Shown: positions 43,702 through 51,417 of the stretch, piece by piece
How positions within the stretch are numbered: the first letter of the stretch is position 1
How the letters are laid out: each line of letters opens with the position of its first letter
IMG/VR virus record: IMGVR_UViG_3300025137_000018
Coordinates: 1 to 64,000 of that record
Strand: one strand, 5' to 3'
DNA: 64,000 nucleotides
DNA from: a virus
Position numbers and translations under genes: made by a program
The notes under the pieces: generated by a model
Told to the model about the DNA's origin: nothing
Databases searched by the model: none
The model's input: only the letters and a program-made list of their open reading frames with translations

Positions 43702-44906
43702 AACACGCAGGTATAGTACCACTAATTGGTGGTGAAATTTTGGCATCAGCAGATGCTTATGGAACAGACCCAGAATATTTAATGACATATTCTGGATTTA
43801 TGGCTAATGAAACACACCTTTTAAATTATTATAAGGAACAAGGAAAGGATATTCCGTATCATGTTTTAGATGAAACGTCCGAAAAAATGAAGAATGTGGA
43901 CATTGTTTCCTCAGTTTGTCCATGTGCTGGATTAAGTACTTATCATAACTCACACGGTGAACAGAACGAAAACAATCAGTGGATGGAAAAATCATCTGAA
44001 TATGTTTTAAAGGAAGTTAAACCAAAGGTATTATGGGGAGAGAACGCACCAGGATTATCTGGAAAGATTGGTAAATTTATGAGAGAAAAGCTCTATAAGA
44101 TCGGCCAAGATAATGGATATAACTTTTCAATTTATTTAACTAAAAGTTTACAGCATGGTAATCCACAGTACCGTAAAAGAACATTCTTTTTCTTTTGGAA
44201 AAAAGATGAATTTAACGATAGGATTCCATTATTTAATTATTATAATAAAGAAAGACCTATGATTCAAGATCTAATTAAAGGCGTTGATACTAACTTTCAA
44301 ACACAGGTATTAAATACTAAAACACCTTCGCAGGATGATCCATATTATAAGTACACCTTAGAAGTTGAATCTAAATGTACTCATGCTGAATTTGTTGAAA
44401 GACATTCACACGAGGAAAAATCTATTAATGTAGAATCTAGGTTAATGAAACTTGGTCATGATCATCTTAAACTTGCTGAATGGATGGATCAATATCCTCA
44501 ATTTGAAAGAGAAGCTGCAAAGGCTAGACGTAAAGCTGGAAAGATTGCATCAGGCGGTGGAATCATGCTTAGAGGTACAATTATTCCAATTAATTACATT
44601 GGTGCATTCGTTGTACATTTACCTAAAGTTATTGCACACCCAACAGAAGATAGATACTTAAATGTTGCTGAAGGGAAAGCTATTATGGGATTACCTTTGG
44701 ATATGGAAGTGCTAGATGTTGAAAAGAATTATAATCATATTTGCCAAAACGTTCCATTTGCTACAGCAAGGGATATGGCAGTAGAGGTTAAATCAGTATT
44801 AGAAGGTAAAAGAGATAGTGTTGAAACTACCTACTTATTCCAAAATAATTTAAACAGAAGTTATGATTATAAAAGAGAAGAAAATAGTTTAGAGGCGTTC
44901 TTATGA
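43698..44906 (+). CDS. C5-cytosine methyltransferase-like protein
   Basis: 402 residues. VPLIGGEILASADAYG stands for motif I, VSSVCPCAGLSTYH for motif IV with catalytic Cys76, LWGENAPGL for motif VI (EN), and GNPQYRKRTFFFFW for motif VIII. Motif IV reads CPCAGLS rather than the usual GPPCQGFS. A target-recognition region and a motif X-like end (MGLPLDMEVLD) follow. Might methylate cytosine or, in this operon, help make a modified cytosine. Overlaps both neighbours by 4 bases. Confidence 0.78.
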   Translation: MKHAGIVPLIGGEILASADAYGTDPEYLMTYSGFMANETHLLNYYKEQGKDIPYHVLDETSEKMKNVDIVSSVCPCAGLSTYHNSHGEQNENNQWMEKSSEYVLKEVKPKVLWGENAPGLSGKIGKFMREKLYKIGQDNGYNFSIYLTKSLQHGNPQYRKRTFFFFWKKDEFNDRIPLFNYYNKERPMIQDLIKGVDTNFQTQVLNTKTPSQDDPYYKYTLEVESKCTHAEFVERHSHEEKSINVESRLMKLGHDHLKLAEWMDQYPQFEREAAKARRKAGKIASGGGIMLRGTIIPINYIGAFVVHLPKVIAHPTEDRYLNVAEGKAIMGLPLDMEVLDVEKNYNHICQNVPFATARDMAVEVKSVLEGKRDSVETTYLFQNNLNRSYDYKREENSLEAFL

Positions 44907-45679
44907 AAATCTTATTAACAGGAAGCAAAAGCGGGCCAAGAAAAGGTTTTATTGCAAGTAGATTTGCTAAGAAATTTAAAGATGAATATGATATTGTAGA
45001 GTACACTGCAGACATTAGAAATGCAGAAGGTATCATTGTAAGTGATTTTGATTTAGTAATACATCTTGCAGCACTAGCTGGTGTTAGAAGATCTCACGAA
45101 ATTCCTCAAGAATATTGGAAAACAAATGTAACTGCATCTAAATATATTTTTGAAGCTTGTGAAAAAGCTAATGTTCCAATCATATATGCTTCATCATCTA
45201 GTGTTTACGAATGGTGGTTATCTCCTTATGCTTCTACTAAGTATGCTATGGAGGCTATAGCACCTAAGAACTCTATTGGATTAAGATTCCATACGGTATA
45301 CGGTCCTAACAGCAGGCCAGATATGTTATACGATGCACTTTTAAGAAAAGATCCTAAGTTAACTTATTTAACTAATCACACAAGAGATTGGACTCATGTA
45401 GATGATGTATGTAATGCTATAGATATTTGCATAACATATTTTGATCGTATAGTTCATCATAAAGCAATTGATGTTGGTAATGGTAAACCTGTTACAGTAA
45501 AAGAAATGGCTGATAAAGTTTGGCCAGAGAATAATTTACCACTAAAAGAAGTTACTGGTGAACGACAAGATACATGTGCTGATCCATCAATTTTAACTAA
45601 ATACGGTTGGGTTGCTAATCACCATGTATTAGAAGAAACAACAAAACAATTAGAATTAAACTCGGAAGGTATTATATAA
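44903..45679 (+). CDS. NAD-dependent sugar epimerase (UDP-glucuronate 4-epimerase-like)
   Basis: 258 residues, extended SDR fold. Hallmarks are IHLAALAGVRRSHEIPQEYW, the Ser of ASSSSVYE and catalytic YASTK, and LRFHTVYGPNSRPDM. The last resembles the TVYGPWGRPDM block of UDP-GlcA 4-epimerases. The usual GxxGxxG NAD loop is altered to GSKSGPRKG. With the next gene it could make UDP-GalA from UDP-Glc. Confidence 0.82.
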   Translation: MKILLTGSKSGPRKGFIASRFAKKFKDEYDIVEYTADIRNAEGIIVSDFDLVIHLAALAGVRRSHEIPQEYWKTNVTASKYIFEACEKANVPIIYASSSSVYEWWLSPYASTKYAMEAIAPKNSIGLRFHTVYGPNSRPDMLYDALLRKDPKLTYLTNHTRDWTHVDDVCNAIDICITYFDRIVHHKAIDVGNGKPVTVKEMADKVWPENNLPLKEVTGERQDTCADPSILTKYGWVANHHVLEETTKQLELNSEGII

Positions 45680-46533
45680 TGAAATTAGCAATTATAGGAC
45701 ATGGCTTTGTAGGTAAAGCAGTTGATTATGGATTTAGTAATCAGTTAGTAAAAAAGAAAATTATAGATCCAAACTATGGCCATAATAATAACGATCAACG
45801 CAAATTAAAAGATTGGAAACCTGATGTAATTTTTGTGTGTGTTCCTACACCTATGGGCAACGATGGTAATATCAATAGTAGTATTTTAAAATCTGTAATG
45901 GATAATCTTGATGAATGTGTAAAAGAAACATTAATTGTAATTAAATCAACTGTTACACCAGATGTAATAAGTAACTATAAATATTGGAATAACGTAGTAT
46001 ATAATCCAGAGTTTTTAACAGAAAAATCAGCATGTGAACAATTTGTAAATCCTGAGTTTCATATCTTTGGTGGTGAGTCATATAATACTGAAAAGTTAGA
46101 AGAATATTATGAAAAATATAGTTTATGTACTCCATGCCCATCTTATCATATGAACCATGAAGAAGCTTCTTTGGTTAAATACTCAATCAATTCATTCCTA
46201 GCAACTAAGATTACGTTTTTTAATCAACTCTACGATCTGTGCAGAATTAACGGCAATGTTAATTTCAATACTATTATTAAAGCAGTTGGTGCTGATAATA
46301 GAATTGCACCATCGCATACTAAAGTTCCAGGATTTGATGGAAAGCAAGGATACGGCGGTGCATGTTTTCCTAAAGATACTTTGGCTTTTGCAAAATTCAG
46401 CAATGAACTTTCTCTCTTAGCTAAAGCAATTGAGATAAACAATGATTATAGATCTCAATACGAAAGAGACGAAAGAGAAAAAGAACAAAATATTCAATTT
46501 AACCATGTACATTCAACCAAAAGTATGGTATAA
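45679..46533 (+). CDS. UDP-glucose dehydrogenase-like protein, short form
   Basis: 284 residues. NAD loop [35 protein letters not shown], central-domain helix [19 protein letters not shown] and catalytic Cys in [11 protein letters not shown]. The C-terminal UDP-binding domain of full-length enzymes (~390-450 aa) is missing, the protein ending shortly after the active-site Cys domain. Oxidises UDP-glucose to UDP-glucuronate if active alone. Its last codons contain the bS21 promoter. Confidence 0.82.
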   Translation: MKLAIIGHGFVGKAVDYGFSNQLVKKKIIDPNYGHNNNDQRKLKDWKPDVIFVCVPTPMGNDGNINSSILKSVMDNLDECVKETLIVIKSTVTPDVISNYKYWNNVVYNPEFLTEKSACEQFVNPEFHIFGGESYNTEKLEEYYEKYSLCTPCPSYHMNHEEASLVKYSINSFLATKITFFNQLYDLCRINGNVNFNTIIKAVGADNRIAPSHTKVPGFDGKQGYGGACFPKDTLAFAKFSNELSLLAKAIEINNDYRSQYERDEREKEQNIQFNHVHSTKSMV

Positions 46534-46534
46534 T
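46506..46534 (+). promoter_or_regulatory. Promoter TGTACA-N17-TATAAT for bS21/UvsX operon
   Basis: TGTACA 46506-46511, 17-base spacer, TATAAT 46529-46534 with upstream ATGG. Embedded in the last codons of the dehydrogenase gene; bS21 starts 25 bases later. Confidence 0.85.
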
Positions 46535-46559
46535 AACTATATTATTAATAAGGAGAAAT

Positions 46560-46817
46560 ATGCCAAGCGTAGATTTAAGACCTCGTAAGAGGCACCCAAA
46601 AGACAAAAGACCATCAACCGAAATGCCATTCGATGTTGCTCTTAGAAAATTTAGAAAAGCAGTTGAAAGAGCTGGAACTCTTCAGGATATAAGACGAAAA
46701 GAGTTTTATGAAAAGCCAACTGCTAAAAAGAAAAGGAAAAAAGCAGAAGCCTTAGCCAGATGGCGTAAAAAAGAACGCTCCATGCAATTAAGACCAGAAC
46801 GTGGTCGAGGAAAATAA
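46560..46817 (+). CDS. rpsU: Ribosomal protein bS21 homologue
   Basis: 85 residues. [37 protein letters not shown] and ARWRKKER follow bacterial bS21 closely, with extra basic N- and C-terminal tails. bS21 is a small-subunit protein near the anti-Shine-Dalgarno region; phage copies may replace the host protein and favour phage mRNA. First gene after a promoter, AAGGAG ribosome site, so made early and strongly. Confidence 0.92.
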   Translation: MPSVDLRPRKRHPKDKRPSTEMPFDVALRKFRKAVERAGTLQDIRRKEFYEKPTAKKKRKKAEALARWRKKERSMQLRPERGRGK

Positions 46818-46819
46818 TA

Positions 46820-47887
46820 ATGGGAATAATGGATAAACTTAAAAAGAACTCTAGAATTAAAGGTACTGATATTCTAGAAAAGTCAATATACTTTGGTGAA
46901 AAGGATATAGTTACAACAAGTGTACCAATGATAAACGTCGCACTTTCAGGAGATGTCGATGGTGGTTTATCATCTGGTCTAACAGTTTTAGCAGGTCCAA
47001 GTAAACATTTTAAAACCTCGTTTGCATTACTAATGGCTGGAGCATATATGAAAGAACATGACGATGCTGTTATGTTGTTTTATGATTCAGAATTTGGTTC
47101 ACCACAATCTTACTTTGAGTCCTTTGGAATTGATATTTCAAGGGTATTACACACACCAATCACAGACGTAGAACAACTAAAGTTTGATTTAGTTAATCAA
47201 TTAGATACGATTGAAAGAGACGATAAGGTTATTGTCGTAATCGATTCTATTGGTAACTTAGCTTCTAAGAAAGAATTAGAAGATGCATTAAACGAAAAAT
47301 CAGTTGCTGACATGTCAAGAGCTAAAGCACTAAAGGGATTGTTTAGAATGGTCACTCCTTATCTGACTATGAAGAACATCCCTTTACTTGCTGTTAATCA
47401 TACATACCAAGAAATTGGATTGTTTCCTAAAGCAGTTGTATCAGGTGGTACTGGAATTTACTATTCAGCTGATAACATTTGGATTATTGGTAGAAGGCAG
47501 AACAAGAAAGGATCCGAAGTTAAAGGATATGATTTTGTTGTTAATGTTGAGAAATCAAGGTTTGTAAAAGAAAAATCTAAGATTCCAATTAGTGTAACAT
47601 GGGAAGGTGGTATTTCAGAATACAGTGGCCTACTTGATGTAGCACTAGCTGGAAATTATGTTGCTAAACCAAGTAATGGTTGGTACTGTAGAGTTGATCA
47701 AGAAACCGGTGAACTGCTAGAACCAAAGGTAAGAGAAAAAGATACTCTTGATCAAAAATTTTGGAATCCAATTTTTGAAGGAACCGATTTTAAGAAATTT
47801 ATTAAAGGTCATTACCAAATTGGCCAGAAGCCATTAATTGCAATGGACGAAGATTTCACTGTACTTTCAGAGGAAGATGATGTATAA
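46820..47887 (+). CDS. uvsX: Recombinase UvsX (RecA-like)
   Basis: 355 residues (T4 391). SGLTVLAGPSKHFKTSFALL is the Walker A of UvsX, VIVVIDSIGNL Walker B, and LLAVNHTYQEIGLFPK the L2 region. Strand-exchange recombinase acting with UvsY and gp32. Confidence 0.94.
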   Translation: MGIMDKLKKNSRIKGTDILEKSIYFGEKDIVTTSVPMINVALSGDVDGGLSSGLTVLAGPSKHFKTSFALLMAGAYMKEHDDAVMLFYDSEFGSPQSYFESFGIDISRVLHTPITDVEQLKFDLVNQLDTIERDDKVIVVIDSIGNLASKKELEDALNEKSVADMSRAKALKGLFRMVTPYLTMKNIPLLAVNHTYQEIGLFPKAVVSGGTGIYYSADNIWIIGRRQNKKGSEVKGYDFVVNVEKSRFVKEKSKIPISVTWEGGISEYSGLLDVALAGNYVAKPSNGWYCRVDQETGELLEPKVREKDTLDQKFWNPIFEGTDFKKFIKGHYQIGQKPLIAMDEDFTVLSEEDDV

Positions 47888-48221
47888 TATATCAGATAGC
47901 GATTTTACACTAGTAGAAAATCCTGAATCAGATTTCTACGGTGTAAAGCTTTTAACCGGAAAGTACAAAGACGTTACAGTTGTTTACGGAAAGGTTTCAA
48001 TAAAAGAAAATGAAGAACTTGATATTGGAACCTTAGAGTTTACTTGGACATGCATTGATCCAGCTGAATTTAATAATAAAGAACTTAATAAGAATGAAGA
48101 GTTTAACAATCATTTAGGCGACGTACTTCAATATATTATATCTGATTCATTGGAAAAAAAGAAGGGACAAATTGGACATATCAACACAAATACCAACACA
48201 CGTACTAAATCATCTACTTAA
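47880..48221 (+). CDS. Hypothetical protein between uvsX and gp41
   Basis: 113 residues from the second of two overlapping ATGs at the uvsX end. MYNISDSDFTLVENPESDFY, then a beta-rich middle and an acidic LNKNEEFNNHLGDVLQYIIS helix. A small gene at this place is common in T4-like phages. No function can be read. Its 3' end overlaps the TTG start of gp41 by 50 bases. Confidence 0.7.
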   Translation: MYNISDSDFTLVENPESDFYGVKLLTGKYKDVTVVYGKVSIKENEELDIGTLEFTWTCIDPAEFNNKELNKNEEFNNHLGDVLQYIISDSLEKKKGQIGHINTNTNTRTKSST

Positions 48222-49560
48222 TGATGAGTTATTCTGCCGTAGGGTAATACCATTTTTAAAGAAGGAATATTTTGAAGGCGAACACCGAGTAGTATTTGAT
48301 CTTATAGTAGATTTTGTAAGTAATCATAATAAATTACCTACAAGTAAAATATTAGAAATTGAATTAACTGGTGTACAAGCACCAGATGATTTACTCAATA
48401 GATCATCACACTTAATCACAGAAATTAAAGAAAGATCTGACATTGAAACAGAATGGCTAATTAAAGAATCAGAAAAGTGGTGTCAAGAAAAAGCAATCTA
48501 TGGTGCAATCATGGATTCCATTCAAATCATCGATGGTAAAAAACCAGAGTTACAAGCAGGTGCAATACCTGATATTTTATCTCAAGCATTAGGCGTATCA
48601 TTCGATCAAGATATCGGTCACGATTATATTGATAATTCAGAAGACCGTTATGAGTTTTACAATAAAGTCGAAGAGCGTATACCATTTGATCTAGGTTACT
48701 TTAACAAAATTACCAAAGGTGGTTTACCAAAGAAAAGTTTAAACATATGCCTTGCTGGTACTGGTGTAGGTAAATCACTCTTTATGTGTCATTGCTCAGC
48801 AGCTAATATTTCTGAAGGAAAGAACGTATTGTACATTACAATGGAAATGGCTGAAGAAAGAATTGCTGAAAGGGTCGATGCTAATTTAATGAATTTTCCA
48901 ATAGAACAATTGGATACTTTACCACAGAATGTATTTAATCAAAAGATTGAAAAGATTGCAAAGGGACACATTGGTAAATTAATCGTAAAAGAATATCCTA
49001 CAGGTGCAGCACATGTTGGCCATTTTAGAGCATTGTTAAACGAATTAAAGCTTAAAAAGAACTTCCGTCCCGATATAATCTATATTGATTATTTGAATAT
49101 TTGTGCCTCTTCTCGTATGAAAGGCCTTGGTGGAAACATAAATACTTATTCATACATTAAAGCAATCGCTGAAGAGCTGAGAGGTTTAGCAGTAGAGTTT
49201 AATGTACCAATCGTGAGTGCGACTCAAACCACGAGATCTGGCTTCAGTAATACTGATGTTGGATTAGAAGATACTTCGGAATCATTCGGTCTACCAGCAA
49301 CGGCTGATTTAATGTTTGCGTTAATATCAACAGAGGAGCTTGAAGAGTTAGGACAAATACTCGTTAAGCAATTGAAAAATCGTTATAATGATCCAACAAA
49401 GTATAAACGCTTTGTTATTGGGGTCGATAGATCTCGTATGAAACTTTATGACGTAGAGGAGGAAGCACAAACTGATATTATGTCAGATATGGTTCCTGAT
49501 AAACCAATAAACAAATTCGGGGAATCTGAAGGCAAAGATTTTTCAGAGTTTAAAATATAG
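48172..49560 (+). CDS. 41: Replicative helicase gp41 (DnaB family)
   Basis: 462 residues (T4 475). Walker A LAGTGVGKSLFMCH, Walker B IIYIDYLNICASSR, and the SATQTTRSGFS arginine-finger region. The start is a TTG; the N-terminal HVLNHLLNDELFCRRVIPFL matches the T4 gp41 start (SHLIFDQAYFSKV-type), and no ATG fits. Confidence 0.94.
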   Translation: MDISTQIPTHVLNHLLNDELFCRRVIPFLKKEYFEGEHRVVFDLIVDFVSNHNKLPTSKILEIELTGVQAPDDLLNRSSHLITEIKERSDIETEWLIKESEKWCQEKAIYGAIMDSIQIIDGKKPELQAGAIPDILSQALGVSFDQDIGHDYIDNSEDRYEFYNKVEERIPFDLGYFNKITKGGLPKKSLNICLAGTGVGKSLFMCHCSAANISEGKNVLYITMEMAEERIAERVDANLMNFPIEQLDTLPQNVFNQKIEKIAKGHIGKLIVKEYPTGAAHVGHFRALLNELKLKKNFRPDIIYIDYLNICASSRMKGLGGNINTYSYIKAIAEELRGLAVEFNVPIVSATQTTRSGFSNTDVGLEDTSESFGLPATADLMFALISTEELEELGQILVKQLKNRYNDPTKYKRFVIGVDRSRMKLYDVEEEAQTDIMSDMVPDKPINKFGESEGKDFSEFKI

Positions 49561-49571
49561 AGGAAAAATAT

Positions 49572-49748
49572 ATGTTAAATACAATTAAAACTTACGTAAG
49601 TGCAAGACTTGGGGAAAGAACTACTTGGGACGGAACTACACTATGTGTTGTTTGTGGATCAGTAATCCTATTCGGCGGAGTTGCTAAATTACTAGCATGG
49701 GCTGGATTTGCATGGGGTGTATATACTTTAGTTAAGAAAGAATCTTAA
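49572..49748 (+). CDS. 58-residue membrane protein
   Basis: MLNTIKTYVSARLGER, then a hydrophobic stretch TLCVVCGSVILFGGVAKLLA and AWAGFAWGVYTLV. AGAGGAAA before the ATG. Membrane topology is clear; function is not. Confidence 0.6.
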   Translation: MLNTIKTYVSARLGERTTWDGTTLCVVCGSVILFGGVAKLLAWAGFAWGVYTLVKKES

Positions 49749-49758
49749 AGAAATAAAC

Positions 49759-49878
49759 ATGAACGTGAGTCTTATATCATATTCGCAACCCTCAGAGGAC
49801 CTCGCCCCGACAAAGGGCGGGGATCTTCTTCAATTAAAACCATTCTCTTATACCGAAACTCTTCGGAGTGATACTTAG
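49759..49878 (+). pseudogene. 39-codon ORF, possible thyX remnant
   Basis: MNVSLISYSQPSEDLAP resembles the first residues of phage ThyX thymidylate synthases, but the frame then drifts and stops inside the 51-bp repeat. The hairpin at 49803 lies inside it. Could be a decayed gene cut by the repeat-promoter unit, or chance. Confidence 0.25.
49803..49819 (+). terminator. GC hairpin, possible terminator after gp41 unit
   Basis: Stem CGCCC/GGGCG with a 7-base loop (an alternative CCCCG/CGGGG pairing overlaps), followed by a pyrimidine-rich but T-poor tail. A second small hairpin, ACTC-TTCG-GAGT, lies at 49858-49869. Confidence 0.45.
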
Positions 49879-49917
49879 GCTAATTATTTTGCAAATAAAT
49901 GCAGAAAACCCTGTACA
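49867..49917 (+). repeat. 51-bp promoter-upstream repeat, copy 3
   Basis: AGTGATACTTAGGCTAATT through TGTACA; two mismatches to copy 2, both in the second TGCAAATAA unit (TGCAGAAAA). Confidence 0.85.
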
Positions 49918-49940
49918 ATTGAGTCTGGACATGGTATAAT
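49912..49940 (+). promoter_or_regulatory. Promoter TGTACA-N17-TATAAT for small-gene operon
   Basis: TGTACA 49912-49917, 17-base spacer, TATAAT 49935-49940 with upstream ATGG. Drives the run of small genes from 49972 to 51378. Confidence 0.85.
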
Positions 49941-49971
49941 ATACCTATATTAAATGATAAGGAATCAAATT

Positions 49972-50316
49972 ATGAAGAACAAATTTCACGAACAGAACGT
50001 CAGCGAACTAAGCGGATACCTCAGCAGAATCAAAGCTGATTACCACAGATGGCAAGATAGAAGCCTTAACGGGTGTACCAAAATCAAAGACCAAATGTTT
50101 GACGATTTTTGTGAAAACTTATCTTACACTGTAGGAAGAAACTATATTAAAGTTATGGCTGGCAATTCATGCCATTCATTCATCGTAGCTAAACCTACTA
50201 AAGGATTTAAAGAAGGTGATATATTAATGGCTAAATCATGGAAAGCACCGGCCACTAACTTTGCAAGAGGAAACCTCTTCGAAGATTATACAATCAGATG
50301 GACAGGAGCTCTATAA
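49972..50316 (+). CDS. Hypothetical early protein
   Basis: 114 residues from the ATG with AAGGA 8 bases upstream (an earlier in-frame ATG at 49954 lacks one). NYIKVMAGNSCHSFIVAKPT and GDILMAKSWKAPATNFARGN look like one small beta-rich domain that recurs in marine T4-like phages. First gene behind a repeat-linked promoter. Function unknown. Confidence 0.75.
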   Translation: MKNKFHEQNVSELSGYLSRIKADYHRWQDRSLNGCTKIKDQMFDDFCENLSYTVGRNYIKVMAGNSCHSFIVAKPTKGFKEGDILMAKSWKAPATNFARGNLFEDYTIRWTGAL

Positions 50317-50507
50317 TGAATTTAGAACAAACAATTAAACTACTAGCTGAAACAGCAGTAGTAGACGGAAAGCAAGTACTTACAGAAGATCAGATAAGAT
50401 CTATGGTAGGTGCACCAACGCTGGAAGAATCTATAACTTGCATATGCGGTAAAAAATTATCAGAAAATAATGATGACTGCTATGACCACATGACAAACGG
50501 AGTATAA
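50316..50507 (+). CDS. Small hypothetical protein with Cys/His cluster
   Basis: 63 residues from the ATG overlapping the previous stop. The C-terminus ITCICGKKLSENNDDCYDHM has C-x-C-x10-C-x2-H, a possible zinc site. The N-terminal half is one helix. Function unknown. Confidence 0.65.
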   Translation: MNLEQTIKLLAETAVVDGKQVLTEDQIRSMVGAPTLEESITCICGKKLSENNDDCYDHMTNGV

Positions 50508-50508
50508 T

Positions 50509-50841
50509 ATGAGTAGAACTAATTCTTATGTAATGACAGCACATGTTAAATCAGCTGGAGACATGCTTGAACTTCAAACAGTAAGAAATGCTGTTAAGAC
50601 TATTAATAAGATGGCTAGACAAACTGATAAAATAAATCAATATCGATATGAGTCAGGTTGGAATGATGTTTCAAAACCTTTAACTCCAAAGTATCGTGTT
50701 AATGTTATGCCAAGAGGACCAAGAACAGCTGCAGCAATTGCTGACGGTAGGCATCCAAGAGCTTATGATTCTACTCTTCCAATACGTCATGCTGAAAGAC
50801 TTGATGTATATATTCATAGACGTGAAGAGAGTTATTGCTAA
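50509..50841 (+). CDS. Hypothetical protein
   Basis: 110 residues, basic. Contains GDMLELQTVRNAVKTINKMA helix and PRGPRTAAAIADGRHPRAYD. The latter has the look of an RNA- or protein-binding loop, but no family is recognised. Overlaps the next start by one base. Confidence 0.65.
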   Translation: MSRTNSYVMTAHVKSAGDMLELQTVRNAVKTINKMARQTDKINQYRYESGWNDVSKPLTPKYRVNVMPRGPRTAAAIADGRHPRAYDSTLPIRHAERLDVYIHRREESYC

Positions 50842-51059
50842 TGTTAAGAGCCTTTAAAGAAATAACTAATTGGGATGACGTAGGATATAAAGTTCCTAAT
50901 CATACTTACATTTTAAATGAACAAGGCCAATGTGTTGGGTTTAGAGCTACTGGAACTAAAAAATATACTCAATTTAAATCACCTATGAAGCAATTTTCAA
51001 AATCTCGTAGAAAGTTTATTGAGCTCAAACCAGCAGAAAAATATATGAGGACTGGATAA
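50841..51059 (+). CDS. Small basic hypothetical protein
   Basis: 72 residues from the ATG in TAATG overlap with the previous stop; an in-frame TTG six bases earlier is less likely. MLRAFKEITNWDDVGYKVPN, then a Lys/Arg-rich end. No function recognised. Confidence 0.6.
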   Translation: MLRAFKEITNWDDVGYKVPNHTYILNEQGQCVGFRATGTKKYTQFKSPMKQFSKSRRKFIELKPAEKYMRTG

Positions 51060-51214
51060 TGGAACGTTGGAAGAGCTGGAAAGTTATTGCAGTAGATGAA
51101 CATAATAATTTAGTAGCAGAATATGTATTTGCTATTGAAGAAGAAGCTTTAGCCTTCTATACTGATATGCTAAATAAAGATTACGAAACAGTATGCTTTA
51201 AGGTTGAAATATAA
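51059..51214 (+). CDS. 51-residue hypothetical protein
   Basis: MERWKSWKVIAVDEHNNLVA, then AIEEEALAFYTDMLNKDYET. Joined to both neighbours by TAATG stop/start overlaps, which supports a real gene. Small alpha/beta protein of unknown role. Confidence 0.55.
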   Translation: MERWKSWKVIAVDEHNNLVAEYVFAIEEEALAFYTDMLNKDYETVCFKVEI

Positions 51215-51378
51215 TGGAATACGTATTCTTTATTTTAATCATTGGTGTAGGTTGGTCTTCTTATAAGATTGGAATACGTGAAGGTTCTGAAAAAATGATT
51301 GATAAACTTCACGAAATTGGTGTTATTACATACGACGAAAAGGGAAGAATTAAACCAAATCCATTTTTTGGCGACTAA
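51214..51378 (+). CDS. 54-residue membrane-anchored protein
   Basis: MEYVFFILIIGVGWSSYKIG is an N-terminal membrane segment, followed by a short soluble part EKMIDKLHEIGVITYDEKGR. Last gene of the small-gene operon. Confidence 0.55.
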   Translation: MEYVFFILIIGVGWSSYKIGIREGSEKMIDKLHEIGVITYDEKGRIKPNPFFGD

Positions 51379-51383
51379 TAACT

Positions 51384-51391
51384 TATAAATA
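51384..51391 (+). promoter_or_regulatory. Late-type promoter TATAAATA heading the internal-protein block
   Basis: Exact TATAAATA in the gap before the gene at 51418, with AGGAG 8 bases before that start. No other strong promoter is visible until ~60.7 kb, so the whole block may be a late operon, as expected for virion proteins. Confidence 0.6.
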
Positions 51392-51417
51392 GAATTGTAT
51401 TTTATACAGGAGATTTT

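Noticed and set aside
27043-49917. 51-bp repeats as insertion-sequence ends or attachment sites
   Set aside because: No transposase or integrase nearby, no flanking target duplications; the repeats always stop at a promoter -35, which fits a regulatory element better.
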